Of a stretch of 64,000 nt of DNA, positions 50,718 through 60,496 are shown piece by piece (the stretch's first letter is position 1; each line of letters opens with the position of its first letter). A program made the position numbers and the translations under genes. Below the pieces are notes generated by a model. That model made no database searches, had not been told where the DNA came from, and was given only the letters and a program-made list of their open reading frames with translations. Source of the DNA: Ferdinandcohnia sp036962685 (lineage in GTDB: Bacteria; Bacillota; Bacilli; Bacillales; Bacillaceae_L); contig NZ_JBALOP010000025.1 in NCBI RefSeq assembly GCF_036962685.1, positions 1 through 64,000 on the forward strand, read 5' to 3'.

Positions 50718-51971
50718 ATGCATAGATTAGAGGAAGCAATTCAGCTAGTAGAAAACGGTAAGGTAGAAGAAGGGCTCAAATCCTTAAAAAAGCTAAGAGA
50801 ATACTCAAATGATGATGAGAAATATACAATTGCTGAGAATTATTTTAAATGGGGCTTTGTCGAGGAGGCAAAAGAAATCGTTGAGGAATTAATATCCCGA
50901 TACCCTGACGAAGGTGAATTATTTGTTTTTTTAGCAGAAATCCTGATTGACCTTGATATGGAAGAGGAAGCAATCAATATTTTAGAACAAATTGCCGAAA
51001 ATGACCCCGTATACTTAGAATCCCTTGTTTTACAAGCTGATTTATTCCAAATGCAAGGTTTATATGAAGTTAGTGAACAGAAGCTACTTTTAGCGAAGGA
51101 AAAAGCAGATGATGAAACGATCATTGATTTTGCTTTAGCTGAATTATATTCAAGTCATGGAGAATACAACAAAAGTATCCCTTATTATGAGAGGGTTTTA
51201 CGCAGAAATGATGAAATAGCGGGTGTTAATGTTAACGCTCGAATTGCGGAAAGTTTTAGTACAACAGGTAAGTTTGAAGAAGCTCTTCCGTTTTATGAGG
51301 AAGCCATCAAAAAACAAGAAGATAGCAACACATTGTTTGGTTTCGGTGTTACCGCTTATCAAGCAAAATTTTATAAAAAAGCAATTGAAGTTCTGGATCG
51401 ACTAAAGGAACTTGACCCGGACTATGGTTCTCTTTATTTATATCTTGCGAAGGCATATGAAGAAGAGGCTAGCTTAGCGGAAAGCTTTAAAGTCTTATTA
51501 GAAGGGCTTGAAGTGGAGTCATTAAACAAAGAACTGACTTTCTACGCTGGTAAAATATCTATGATGCTAGGTGATAAGGAAAATACGGAAAAATATCTTC
51601 GTGCAGCTGTGGCAATAGACCCAGGGTATGTGGAAGCAATTTTACAACTTTCAAAGTTTTTACTGCGTGAAGAAAGATTTGAGGATGTAGTCGAATGCCT
51701 TGACTCCGTCATGAGCTATGGTGAGTATGATGATCGATTCGAGTGGGATCTTGGCCTTGCGAAAAATAAATTAGAACAATATTCGGATGCATTAAACCAT
51801 TACCGTCATGCATATACTTCTTTTAAAGAAACTCCAGAGTTTTTAGAAGAGTTTGGATATTTCTTGTTGGAGGACGGAAAAAGACAAGAGGCAATCGAAG
51901 TATTTAAGGAACTTTTAAAGCTTGATCCAATGAAGTACGAGATTGAATCATTAATTTCTGAGTTGGAGTAA
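50718..51971 (+). CDS. ypiA: TPR-repeat protein YpiA
   Basis: A 417-residue, acidic, all-helical protein made of tetratricopeptide repeats from end to end (for example ALPFYEEAIKKQEDSNTLFG and YFLLEDGKRQEAIEVF). TPR proteins bind partners; in B. subtilis and Listeria the ypiA/ypiB neighbourhood has been tied to ClpCP-dependent turnover of MurA. Start after AAGAGGAG. The stop is 61 bp from the hairpin of family A repeat copy 3, which separates it from ypiB. Confidence 0.85.
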   Translation: MHRLEEAIQLVENGKVEEGLKSLKKLREYSNDDEKYTIAENYFKWGFVEEAKEIVEELISRYPDEGELFVFLAEILIDLDMEEEAINILEQIAENDPVYLESLVLQADLFQMQGLYEVSEQKLLLAKEKADDETIIDFALAELYSSHGEYNKSIPYYERVLRRNDEIAGVNVNARIAESFSTTGKFEEALPFYEEAIKKQEDSNTLFGFGVTAYQAKFYKKAIEVLDRLKELDPDYGSLYLYLAKAYEEEASLAESFKVLLEGLEVESLNKELTFYAGKISMMLGDKENTEKYLRAAVAIDPGYVEAILQLSKFLLREERFEDVVECLDSVMSYGEYDDRFEWDLGLAKNKLEQYSDALNHYRHAYTSFKETPEFLEEFGYFLLEDGKRQEAIEVFKELLKLDPMKYEIESLISELE

Positions 51972-52032
51972 GTTAAATTTTTTCGGTTAGAAGGATATTT
52001 TGATGTAAATGTTGAAGTATATCAGTATATTA

Positions 52033-52210
52033 ACTTTATTCAGCCTTGGACTGAATAAAGTAAGCCTCCGGCGGATGCCACGATTTTTCAGAGGAAATTT
52101 TTCGAGCGTAGGATCAAAGACTAAAAACGCCACGTCCTGATGTCTTCGTCTTTGTGACCCACCTCGTGTGTGCCTAAAAAATCGGGCCCAAATACGCCAA
52201 GGTGCATTTG
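52033..52210 (+). repeat. Family A structured repeat, copy 3
   Basis: Opening hairpin ACTTTATTCAG/CTGAATAAAGT (52033-52043 / 52051-52061). The conserved AAGCCTCCGGCGGATGCCACGA follows, then the CAAAGAC...GTCTTTG hairpin and the terminal near-palindrome 52189-52210. It lies between ypiA and ypiB, whose coding region begins 40 bp later. Confidence 0.83.
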
Positions 52211-52249
52211 ATTTTTCAACTCAATACTAGCAGAGGAGGGAAGCATGCG

Positions 52250-52786
52250 ATGACTACCCCTGTATCTGTCAACGAGAAAAAAGACTTTATTCGCTGGTTT
52301 CTAAATAATTATCAGCTAAAGAGAAGAGAGTGTGTTTGGATTCTAAACTACTTAATGAGCCATGACCAACTCATGAAAAATGTCCACTTTGTCGAGCAAG
52401 CCCAATACTGTCCTCGAGGAATCATTATGTCGACGCATTGTGTTGATGATGTACCTTTCCGTTTTTATAAGGAAAACGTCATGACAACTGATGCTGAAAA
52501 GTCATTCCATGATATTCGATTAAACAGGGAAGAAGAAATTTATATCCAACTTAATTTCAGATCGTCCTTCCATTCTCCGAATTATGTGGCTGTACTCGAA
52601 GAGAATCCATATATGCCTAAGCATCTTCAGGTGAACGAACAGGATAAAGAGCTTGCGAAAAAATTTCTAGAGGAATCCATTCACCTGTTTCAAAAAGAGC
52701 ATCTGTTAAAGCGAATTGATGAAGCGCTTGATAGACAGGATAAAACAGAGTTTCAGAGGCTGACTGAACAGCTAAAGCAATTATAA
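52250..52786 (+). CDS. ypiB: YpiB / ReoY family protein (UPF0302)
   Basis: A 178-residue cytoplasmic protein of the UPF0302 family, about the B. subtilis YpiB length. It begins TTPVSVNEKKDFIRWFLNNY and includes LKRRECVWILNYLMSHD and GIIMSTH. The Listeria homologue, ReoY, promotes ClpCP degradation of MurA and so tunes peptidoglycan synthesis. The ATG at 52250 follows GAGGAGGG; the open extension to 52202 is repeat sequence. Confidence 0.87.
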   Translation: MTTPVSVNEKKDFIRWFLNNYQLKRRECVWILNYLMSHDQLMKNVHFVEQAQYCPRGIIMSTHCVDDVPFRFYKENVMTTDAEKSFHDIRLNREEEIYIQLNFRSSFHSPNYVAVLEENPYMPKHLQVNEQDKELAKKFLEESIHLFQKEHLLKRIDEALDRQDKTEFQRLTEQLKQL

Positions 52787-52805
52787 AATAGTGAGTTAAA
52801 ATGTA

Positions 52806-52834
52806 GGGGCTGACTGGGTGTCAGTCTTTTTTAT
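52806..52834 (+). terminator. Terminator of ypiB
   Basis: Stem GGCTGAC with GTCAGTC (52808-52814 / 52820-52826), loop of five, then T6. Confidence 0.82.
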
Positions 52835-52936
52835 TTATGCTAAATATGGTATGGTAGTTTGGGAGTTTAGCTTTGAATGCTACTTAGAGTACGCGCATTG
52901 ATTTAAGAACAGCAAATGGGAAAGGAAGCATACATA

Positions 52937-53395
52937 ATGAAATGGGTAACAAAGGATATGGATGTTTATTTACAGGCAAAGGAATATGTTGATACAGCTG
53001 TTATTCCATTGATTCCTGTTTCGCTTGAAGGGAATTTGAAAAATACAGTTTCAATGGGAGAGTTCATTACCATCCTTTCAAATGAAGTGGAACGACAATT
53101 TAAAGGAAGAATCATATTATTTCCTGCCTTTACCTATTCAAATGGAGAAGGTCTAGAAATGGCGAAGAGTCGTTTAAACCAATGGACAAGCGATTTGATT
53201 GGCGGTGGGATGAAGCATACTATTTTTATCACTTCTGATAGCAGCTGGAAGCAAGTAGAATTTGACTTAAACGGCTCACTTATTTGGCTGCCTACCTTAC
53301 CACTTGAATATGTAGAAGAAAAATACAAGCAAACAATGCTACAGGATCAAATGAAACAACTTGTTACATTATTTACGAACATTTGGCAAAAATAA
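52937..53395 (+). CDS. ypiF: DUF2487 family protein YpiF
   Basis: A 152-residue soluble protein of unknown function matching YpiF in place (between ypiB and qcrA) and size. It begins MKWVTKDMDVYLQAKEYVDT. No catalytic motif is evident. The ATG at 52937 follows AAAGGAAG; an earlier in-frame ATG at 52916 would include that site. Confidence 0.82.
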   Translation: MKWVTKDMDVYLQAKEYVDTAVIPLIPVSLEGNLKNTVSMGEFITILSNEVERQFKGRIILFPAFTYSNGEGLEMAKSRLNQWTSDLIGGGMKHTIFITSDSSWKQVEFDLNGSLIWLPTLPLEYVEEKYKQTMLQDQMKQLVTLFTNIWQK

Positions 53396-53480
53396 TTCAT
53401 TATGTGAAAATAATAATAAAAAATGCCTAACTTTTCCTTAGAAAGTCACATAGTTGCCATTGTTTCAGCAAATCCTATTA

Positions 53481-53509
53481 TTGACCTCTACCAAATATTG
53501 ATATATCAT
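53481..53509 (+). promoter_or_regulatory. SigA promoter of qcrABC
   Basis: TTGACC (53481-53486), exactly 17 nt, TATCAT (53504-53509). It gives a leader of about 67 nt before qcrA. Confidence 0.65.
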
Positions 53510-53582
53510 GAGAATGTCCTAGTTTTAAATGTGTACAATTATGTCCGGTTTGGACTTAGCTTAGCATAGAGGGGGGAAAAAA

Positions 53583-54098
53583 ATGAGCGAGAATAAACAA
53601 CGGGTATCAAGACGCCAATTTCTAAACTATACACTAACTGGTGTAGGTGGTTTCATGGCAGCTGGAATGTTAATGCCAATGGTCCGCTTTGCAATTGACC
53701 CATTACTTCAGCCTGAAGCTGAACATGACATGGTTCAAGTGGTGAGTGTTGATAAGATTACGAATGATCCACAAAAATTTGATTTTAAAGTAAATCAAGT
53801 TGATGCTTGGTATGAATCAGACGTTGCATATTCTGCATGGGTTTATAAAAATGATAAAGGCGACATCGTTGCATTATCACCAGTATGTAAACACCTTGGA
53901 TGTGCAGTTTCTTGGGCTGAAGATCCAGCTAACCCGGATCGTTTCTTCTGTCCTTGTCACTACGGTTTATACGAAAAGGATGGTAAGAACGTGCCTGGTA
54001 CACCACCAATGGGCCCATTAGATTTATATGAAAGTCAAGTGAAAGATGGTTATTTATATTTAGGCAAAACAAAGTCAAATCCTGTAGGAGGAAAGTAA
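53583..54098 (+). CDS. qcrA: Menaquinol:cytochrome c reductase iron-sulfur subunit (Rieske)
   Basis: Rieske [2Fe-2S] protein of 171 residues. Cluster motifs: CKHLGCAVSW (about 101) and CPCHYGLYEKDG (about 121). The N-terminus contains SRRQFLNYTLTG, a twin-arginine (Tat) signal that stays as the membrane anchor; B. subtilis QcrA is a known Tat substrate. Start after GAGGGGGGA. First gene of qcrABC, followed by qcrB after 3 bp. Confidence 0.96.
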   Translation: MSENKQRVSRRQFLNYTLTGVGGFMAAGMLMPMVRFAIDPLLQPEAEHDMVQVVSVDKITNDPQKFDFKVNQVDAWYESDVAYSAWVYKNDKGDIVALSPVCKHLGCAVSWAEDPANPDRFFCPCHYGLYEKDGKNVPGTPPMGPLDLYESQVKDGYLYLGKTKSNPVGGK

Positions 54099-54101
54099 TC
54101 A

Positions 54102-54776
54102 ATGTTAAATAAGATATTTGATTGGGTTGATGAACGACTTGATATTACTCCTCTATGGGCAGATATTGCAGACCACGAGGTTCCTGAGCACGTAAACCCA
54201 GCGCACCACTTTAGCGCATTTGTTTATTGCTTTGGAGGACTAACATTTTTTATCGTTGTCATCCAAGTTCTTTCTGGTATGTTCTTAACAATGTACTATG
54301 TACCAGATATCATCAACGCATGGAATTCTGTCTACTATTTACAAAATGAAGTAGCGTTCGGACAAATTGTTCGTGGAATGCACCACTGGGGAGCGAGTCT
54401 TGTAATTGTTATGATGTTCTTACATACTCTCCGTGTATTTTTCCAAGGTGCTTATAAAAAACCGCGTGAGCTTAACTGGATTGTTGGAGTATTAATTTTC
54501 TTTGTAATGTTAGCTCTTGGTTTAACAGGTTATCTATTACCTTGGGATATGAAAGCGTTATTTGCAACAAAGGTTACACTCGATATTGTTAATGCAACAC
54601 CGATTTTAGGGCCGTACTTAAAGACGTTAATTGCGGGTCATACTGAAATTGTTGGTGCTCAAACATTAACGCGTTTCTTCGCGATTCATGTGTTCTTCTT
54701 ACCAGCTGCATTATTCGGTTTACTAGCTGCTCACTTTATCATGATTCGCCGTCAAGGTATTTCTGGTCCACTATAG
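54102..54776 (+). CDS. qcrB: Menaquinol:cytochrome c reductase cytochrome b subunit
   Basis: Cytochrome b6-type subunit of 224 residues with four membrane segments. Haem-ligand histidines lie in MHHWGASLVIVMMFLHTLRVF (in part, HHWGAS and LHTLRVF; about 93-109) and in FAIHVFFLPAALFGLLAAHF (in part, AIHVFF and AAHFIM). It is the short b6 form, with the remaining helices supplied by QcrC. About 130 bp with only a weak hairpin separate it from qcrC, a wider gap than between qcrA and qcrB. Confidence 0.96.
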   Translation: MLNKIFDWVDERLDITPLWADIADHEVPEHVNPAHHFSAFVYCFGGLTFFIVVIQVLSGMFLTMYYVPDIINAWNSVYYLQNEVAFGQIVRGMHHWGASLVIVMMFLHTLRVFFQGAYKKPRELNWIVGVLIFFVMLALGLTGYLLPWDMKALFATKVTLDIVNATPILGPYLKTLIAGHTEIVGAQTLTRFFAIHVFFLPAALFGLLAAHFIMIRRQGISGPL

Positions 54777-54908
54777 GATGCAAGACCTTTGACTTCACGA
54801 AATGAAGTGTAAATTAAACAGCACTTTTAACAGTTTATCTAGATTAAAATGAAATATATGTACAATCTCTTTTGAATGAAAATTCTCTAAAAAGGAGGGG
54901 GACCGATT

Positions 54909-55676
54909 ATGCATCGCGGAAAAGGAATGAAATTTGTTGGGGACTCCCGTGTTCCTGTAAGTAATAAAAAGCACATTCCTAAGGATTACTCCGAGTATCC
55001 AGGAAAAACAGAAGCGTTCTGGCCAAACTTCCTACTAAAAGAATGGTTAGTTGGTTCTGTATTCTTAGTAGCTTTTTTATGTTTAACAGCAGCACACCCA
55101 TCACCATTGGAAAAAATCGCTGACCCTACTGCGTCAGGATATATTCCACTACCAGACTGGTATTTCTTATTCTTGTATCAATTGCTTAAATATTCATATG
55201 CATCAGGTCCATACACAGTAATTGGTGCACTTGTAATTCCAGGACTTGCTTTCGGAGCACTTTTACTTGCTCCATTCCTAGATCGTGGTCCAGAACGTCG
55301 ACCATCTAAGCGTCCAATTGCTACTGGTCTTATGCTTTTAGCTATTGCTGCAACAGTTTACTTAACTTGGGAATCTGCTTCTCAAGTTGACTGGGAAGCA
55401 AGAGCTGAATCTGCTAAAATCGTAGCAGGGGCAGAGATTGATAAGGAATCTGAAGGATATCTGCTATACCAAGAAAAAGGCTGTATCGGATGTCACGGTG
55501 CTGACTTAGAAGGTGGACCTGCAGGTAAAGCGTTAGTTGATAACGGACTTTCACCTGAGGAAATTGCAGACATTGCGGTGAATGGTCAAGGAGGCATGCC
55601 TCCAGGTATGTTCGAAGGAACTGATGAAGAATTACAGAAGCTTGCTGAATTTATTTCAAGCGTAACTTCTAAATAA
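54909..55676 (+). CDS. qcrC: Menaquinol:cytochrome c reductase cytochrome b/c subunit
   Basis: A 255-residue fusion of the subunit IV part of the b6f complex (about 1-150, PDWYFLFLYQLLKYS) and a C-terminal cytochrome c domain. Haem c attaches at CIGCHG (about residue 193) and the distal Met is in GGMPPGMFEG. This b/c fusion is the hallmark of Bacillus menaquinol reductases. Start after AAAGGAGGGGG. Terminated right after the stop. Confidence 0.96.
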   Translation: MHRGKGMKFVGDSRVPVSNKKHIPKDYSEYPGKTEAFWPNFLLKEWLVGSVFLVAFLCLTAAHPSPLEKIADPTASGYIPLPDWYFLFLYQLLKYSYASGPYTVIGALVIPGLAFGALLLAPFLDRGPERRPSKRPIATGLMLLAIAATVYLTWESASQVDWEARAESAKIVAGAEIDKESEGYLLYQEKGCIGCHGADLEGGPAGKALVDNGLSPEEIADIAVNGQGGMPPGMFEGTDEELQKLAEFISSVTSK

Positions 55677-55682
55677 TCAAGC

Positions 55683-55714
55683 AAAAAGCTGACTTTTTAT
55701 AGGTCAGCTTTTTT
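55683..55714 (+). terminator. Terminator of qcrABC
   Basis: Stem AAGCTGAC with GTCAGCTT (55686-55693 / 55703-55710) followed by T. Confidence 0.87.
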
Positions 55715-55780
55715 CATCTTGACAAAGTAACCGCTTTTAAGAGAATCTTGAGGTAAGAAAAATGGAAAGTTGGTACATAA

Positions 55781-56371
55781 ATGAAGTGGATTACATATTT
55801 AATGGGGCAACGCTGGGTACTTTGGATTCTTTTACTCATTAATGTTCCAGGTACTATTTACGGTTATATTTGGTACGAAAGTCAACTAAACATTACGCCA
55901 CCAAAATTTTTAATTTTTGTTCCAGACAGTCCAACGGCAAGCTTGTTTTTTTGCTTTGTGTTAATTGCGTTTTTGCTAAGAAGTAATTGGCCGCTTATTG
56001 AAGCATTGGCCGTCGTTACCCTTTTTAAATACGGAATTTGGGCAGTCGTCATGAATATACTTACCTATTTTGTCGATGGTCTAGATGTTTATGGGTATAT
56101 GCTTATCTTTTCTCACCTTGGGATGGCGATTCAAGGACTATTATATGCTCCGTATTATCGCATAAAGCCGATTCATTTAGTAATTGCGGCCGTATGGACC
56201 CTACATAACGATGTCATTGATTACGTTTTCTTTATGATGCCAAGTTATAGTGTGCTCGATCAATATATTCCACAGATCGGTTATTTTACATTTTGGCTAA
56301 GTATCGTTTCCATCTTAATTACATATCTACTTTGTATAAAAAAAGATCGCTACCAGTTAGACCTCCAATAA
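55781..56371 (+). CDS. ypjA: DUF1405 membrane protein YpjA
   Basis: A 196-residue integral membrane protein with about six membrane segments and conserved polar spots such as NDVIDYVFFM. Function unknown; position after qcrABC and before ypjB matches B. subtilis YpjA. The ribosome site is weak (GAAAGTTGG). Confidence 0.83.
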   Translation: MKWITYLMGQRWVLWILLLINVPGTIYGYIWYESQLNITPPKFLIFVPDSPTASLFFCFVLIAFLLRSNWPLIEALAVVTLFKYGIWAVVMNILTYFVDGLDVYGYMLIFSHLGMAIQGLLYAPYYRIKPIHLVIAAVWTLHNDVIDYVFFMMPSYSVLDQYIPQIGYFTFWLSIVSILITYLLCIKKDRYQLDLQ

Positions 56372-56435
56372 AATTGTTGGTCTACTCTTGTCCAATCTAT
56401 CATACATTTTAATAGATGTTTGAGGAGGGACAAGT

Positions 56436-57236
56436 ATGAAAATTTCTAGAATAATATGCATTCTTTGTTTTATAATTATGATTCATCCTATATCCATAAA
56501 CGCTACCTCCAACGAAGAAAACTGGGATAAGCTTGATCAAATTTCGGATCAGGCTTTGCAAATGGTGAAGCAAGAAAGATACAAGGATGCCAAGCAATTA
56601 TTAACACATTTTTCAAATGAATTCCTACGTATGAATCAGCGTGAGCAATCTTTTTCTATTGATGAACTTCGGATTATTTCAGTAACCCATGATTCAGCCA
56701 TTGAAGCAGTTACCTCTACTTCGCTTAGCTTTGAAGAGAGAATCAATCGGGTTACCCAATTTCGTTTAGTGGTAGATGCGATGAGATCTGAGCATCAGCC
56801 GATGTGGACGGAAATGGAAGATTCGATTATGACGACGTTTGGGCAAATGAAAGAGACTGTTGAAGAAGGGGATAATGAAACATTTAATCAATTGCTTACT
56901 ATCTTTCTATCAAAATATAATATGATACATCCGAGTATTACAGTAGACATTACACCCCAGGATGTTCAAAAAATAGACTCGCATATTGCATTCTTAGGTA
57001 CGTACCGTAATGAGGATTTGAAGGCAGTTACTAGAAAGCAGCAGCTCGACCAAATGGAGCTAGATTTAAAAAACATGTTTGAGCGTATGACAGAGGATGA
57101 TGCCGACCCGTCATTAATTTGGGTGATGATCTCAACAGGTGGGGCGATAATTCTTACATTAATCTATGTCGGTTGGAGAAAATATAAGGGTGACAAGCAA
57201 AAACGCCAAAAACAAAGAGATTACGATGATCGCTGA
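56436..57236 (+). CDS. ypjB: Sporulation protein YpjB
   Basis: A 266-residue exported protein: signal peptide (about 1-22), a helical extracytoplasmic region and a C-terminal membrane segment (about 228-246, IWVMISTGGAIILTLIYVGW) with a basic tail. YpjB is annotated as a sporulation protein in Bacillus, though its action is unknown. Start after TGAGGAGGG. Confidence 0.85.
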   Translation: MKISRIICILCFIIMIHPISINATSNEENWDKLDQISDQALQMVKQERYKDAKQLLTHFSNEFLRMNQREQSFSIDELRIISVTHDSAIEAVTSTSLSFEERINRVTQFRLVVDAMRSEHQPMWTEMEDSIMTTFGQMKETVEEGDNETFNQLLTIFLSKYNMIHPSITVDITPQDVQKIDSHIAFLGTYRNEDLKAVTRKQQLDQMELDLKNMFERMTEDDADPSLIWVMISTGGAIILTLIYVGWRKYKGDKQKRQKQRDYDDR

Positions 57237-57265
57237 AAGTGGGGCAACCCACTTTTCTTTTTTTA
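57233..57265 (+). terminator. Terminator of ypjB
   Basis: Stem AAAGTGGG with CCCACTTT, loop GCAA, then a long T-rich stretch. Confidence 0.87.
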
Positions 57266-57345
57266 TTTTTTTTGTAAGCAAGACAATTGACATTGGAAGA
57301 GACTCTAACTAAAATTAAATTATATTATAGTTTGGAGGAAATAAA

Positions 57346-58020
<675 letters not shown>

Positions 58021-58026
58021 CAAACG

Positions 58027-58063
58027 AAAGCTGGTTAACCAACGTGGATAACCAGCTTTTATA
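58027..58063. terminator. Terminator between the metallopeptidase gene and ypjC
   Basis: A perfect 11-bp stem AAAGCTGGTTA/TAACCAGCTTT (58027-58037 / 58049-58059) between convergent genes. Confidence 0.8.
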
Positions 58064-58090
58064 TGCTAAAATTCAATTTTTACCCATAAA

Positions 58091-58957
58091 TCAACGCTCA
58101 ATCGGCTTTTTATTCTCATCCAACGTAAAACCTTCTCCAAGCACATCGTGTACATCACTAACTGAAACAAAAGCATGTGGATCTACAGAGATAATCACCT
58201 GCTTTAAACGACCGACTTCACTTCTTCCGACAACACAATATAAAATATGCTTCTCCTGCTTCGTATACGAACCCATTCCCTTTAAGATTGTTACCCCTCG
58301 TTCCATCTCATGTAAAATCTTTTCAGCAATCTCACTATTCTTTTCTGAAATAATCATAGCGCCTCTAGCTGCATATGCTCCTTCCTGCATAAAATCGATC
58401 ACCCTTGCCCCGATAAAGACAGCAAGCAACGTGTACATAGCCTCACGGTAAGAAAGATAGAAAATGAGGGAGACCGTAATAACTACCGCATCAAATAAAA
58501 ACATCGTCCGTCCCATCGGCCAGCCAACATATTTTCGAACAAGCCTTGCGATAATGTCAACTCCACCTGTTGTTCCACCATAACGAAAAATGATTCCAAG
58601 ACCAACTCCAATAAATACTCCCGCAAATAATGCAGCTAGCATTAAGTCTCCATCAAGAGGGATATCAAATTGATACCGTTGAAAGAACCATAAAAATATT
58701 GAAACACTTACAGTACCGATAAGTGTATAATAAAATGCAATACGACCAAGTAGCTTCCAACCAAGAAAAAACAGTGGAACATTTAAAATTAAATTCGTAT
58801 AGGACGGATCAAATTTAAATAGAAAATAGAGCAATAGCGTGATTCCTGTAAAACCACCCTCCGCAAGATTATTTTGCATATTAAAATGCACGATTCCAAA
58901 CGAAAATATGGCGGAACCTAATAAAATGAAAATAATATTTTTTATCGAAAACTTCAA
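58091..58957 (-). CDS. ypjC: YitT family membrane protein YpjC (DUF2179)
   Basis: A 288-residue protein with five to six membrane segments (to about 205) and a C-terminal soluble DUF2179 domain of the YitT family (GRSEVGRLKQVIISVDPHAFVSVSD, in part VGRLKQVIISVDPHAF). Function unknown. The start is a TTG at 58957 preceded by GGGGG on the minus strand; a longer frame to 59023 lacks a site. In B. subtilis ypjC is also next to ypjD. It is divergent from ypjD, with family A repeat copy 4 between. Confidence 0.85.
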   Translation of the reverse strand: MKFSIKNIIFILLGSAIFSFGIVHFNMQNNLAEGGFTGITLLLYFLFKFDPSYTNLILNVPLFFLGWKLLGRIAFYYTLIGTVSVSIFLWFFQRYQFDIPLDGDLMLAALFAGVFIGVGLGIIFRYGGTTGGVDIIARLVRKYVGWPMGRTMFLFDAVVITVSLIFYLSYREAMYTLLAVFIGARVIDFMQEGAYAARGAMIISEKNSEIAEKILHEMERGVTILKGMGSYTKQEKHILYCVVGRSEVGRLKQVIISVDPHAFVSVSDVHDVLGEGFTLDENKKPIER

Positions 58958-59042
58958 CGTAATATACCCCCGAAATAGAAATAATTGCCACTTTATTATA
59001 AAGTATGGGTGAAAAACAAACAAATCATGTCGTATATAGATT

Positions 59043-59270
59043 CAAATACGCCTTGGCGTACTTGCGCCCGATTTTTTTAGGCCCACANNNNNNNNNNNNN
59101 NNNNNNNNNNNNNNNNNNNNNNNNNNNNNNNNNNNNNNNNNNNNNNNNNNNNNNNNNNNNNNNNNNNNNNNNNNNNNNNNNNNNNNNNNNNNNNNNNNNN
59201 NNNNNNNNCATCCGCCGGAGGCTTAAAATTAATTCAGTAGAAGCTACTCACTTCTATTGAATTAATTTTA
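59043..59270 (-). repeat. Family A structured repeat, copy 4 (inverted, with assembly gap)
   Basis: On the minus strand it has the same order as the others: hairpin (59224-59243 pairs with 59251-59270, 20 pairs with one G-T, loop of seven), AAGCCTCCGGCGGATG, then 121 N (59088-59208), then the TGTGGGCCTAAAAAAATC end and terminal near-palindrome (59043-59064). The N run falls in the body of the repeat, as expected for a repeat-caused gap. Confidence 0.82.
59088..59208. other. Assembly gap (121 N) inside family A copy 4
   Basis: A run of N in the ypjC-ypjD gap. The length of the missing part is roughly that of the repeat body (about 100 bp in copies 1 and 3). Confidence 0.99.
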
Positions 59271-59332
59271 TTATTTGTCAAAAAGCTATATTTTAAGCTA
59301 ACATAAGAATAGAATCGATAGAGGTGATAGTG

Positions 59333-59668
59333 ATGGCAGATAAAACAATGAAACAACTCCAAGAAGAGGTAGACGCATACATAGGCCAGTTTAAAGAAGG
59401 CTATTTTAGTCCGCTTGCATTACTTGCAAGGCTGACAGAGGAATTAGGTGAACTCGCGAGGGAAGTCAATCACTATTATGGTGAAAAGCCTAAAAAAGAT
59501 ACCGAAACGCAAAAAAGCATGGCTGAGGAAACGGGTGACCTGTTATTTGTTCTGATTTGTCTTGCAAATTCCTTGAACATTGACCTAGAGGACGCACATA
59601 ATACTGTTATGAACAAATTTAATACAAGAGATAAAGATAGATGGACACGAATTGATACTAACAAATAA
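59333..59668 (+). CDS. ypjD: MazG-like nucleotide pyrophosphohydrolase YpjD
   Basis: A 111-residue all-helical enzyme, the same length as B. subtilis YpjD. Mg2+-binding motif: LTEELGELAREVNHYYGEK (EExxE, about 33-38) with EETGDLLFVLICLAN (ExxD, about 64-79). Family members hydrolyse NTPs to NMP and pyrophosphate, often damaged or excess nucleotides. The ATG at 59333 follows GAGGTGA. dapB follows after 13 bp. Confidence 0.92.
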   Translation: MADKTMKQLQEEVDAYIGQFKEGYFSPLALLARLTEELGELAREVNHYYGEKPKKDTETQKSMAEETGDLLFVLICLANSLNIDLEDAHNTVMNKFNTRDKDRWTRIDTNK

Positions 59669-59681
59669 AGGGGAAGACAAA

Positions 59682-60482
59682 ATGGATCTAATTAAAATCG
59701 TAATTGCCGGACCAAGGGGGAGAATGGGAAAAGAAGCGGTTGCCCTTGTTCAGGCAACAGAGAATTTTTCACTAGTCGGGGTGATCGATCGTAAAAATAA
59801 TGGTCAGTCATTAAGTGATGTTGAAGGCTTCTCAAATGTAGATGTTCCTATATTTACGGATATTGTAGAATGCTTCTCTGAAACAAAACCAGATGTGTTG
59901 ATTGACTTAACTACACCTGAAACGGGTAAATACCACACCAAAGTTGCAATTGAACATGGTGTACGCCCGGTAGTAGGCACAACAGGCTTCACTAAAGAAG
60001 AACTAGACAGACTTTCAACGATGGCTGAGGAACGTAGAGTAGGTGCAATTATTGCTCCTAATTTCGCAGTCGGTGCTGTGCTAATGATGAAATTCTCACA
60101 AATGGCTGCCAAATATTTTCAAGATGTGGAAATAATCGAGCTTCACCATGATCAAAAACTCGATGCGCCATCTGGAACAGCAGTGAAAACAGCAGAACTA
60201 TTGACAACAGTTAGAGAATCAAAGCAACAAGGACATCCAAATGAAAAAGAAACCATTCAAGGAGCACGTGGTGCAGAATATGATGGAATTCGCATACATA
60301 GTGTACGCTTACCTGGACTTGTCGCACATCAAGAAGTAATGTTTGGTGGAAATGGACAAATGCTTTCTATTCGTCATGATTCATTCAACCGTTCTTCCTT
60401 TATGTCAGGTGTTAAATTATCTGTTGATACCGTAATGAATCTTGATATTTTAGTGTATGGATTAGAAAATATTATCGAATAA
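59682..60482 (+). CDS. dapB: 4-hydroxy-tetrahydrodipicolinate reductase
   Basis: Enzyme of lysine and dipicolinate synthesis; 266 residues. NAD(P)H motif VIAGPRGRMGKEA (about 6-18), DLTTPETG, and the catalytic signature ELHHDQKLDAPSGTAVKTAE (about 154-173). The product feeds both peptidoglycan diaminopimelate and spore dipicolinic acid. Start after AAGGGGAAG. ypjD-dapB-mgsA-bshA-cca-birA appear to be one transcription unit. Confidence 0.96.
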   Translation: MDLIKIVIAGPRGRMGKEAVALVQATENFSLVGVIDRKNNGQSLSDVEGFSNVDVPIFTDIVECFSETKPDVLIDLTTPETGKYHTKVAIEHGVRPVVGTTGFTKEELDRLSTMAEERRVGAIIAPNFAVGAVLMMKFSQMAAKYFQDVEIIELHHDQKLDAPSGTAVKTAELLTTVRESKQQGHPNEKETIQGARGAEYDGIRIHSVRLPGLVAHQEVMFGGNGQMLSIRHDSFNRSSFMSGVKLSVDTVMNLDILVYGLENIIE

Positions 60483-60496
60483 GGGGATACCGAACA

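Noticed and set aside
58044..58451. Plus-strand open frame of 135 codons opposite ypjC
   Set aside because: It is a shadow of the ypjC coding strand, with low-complexity Ser/Thr translation and no ribosome site.
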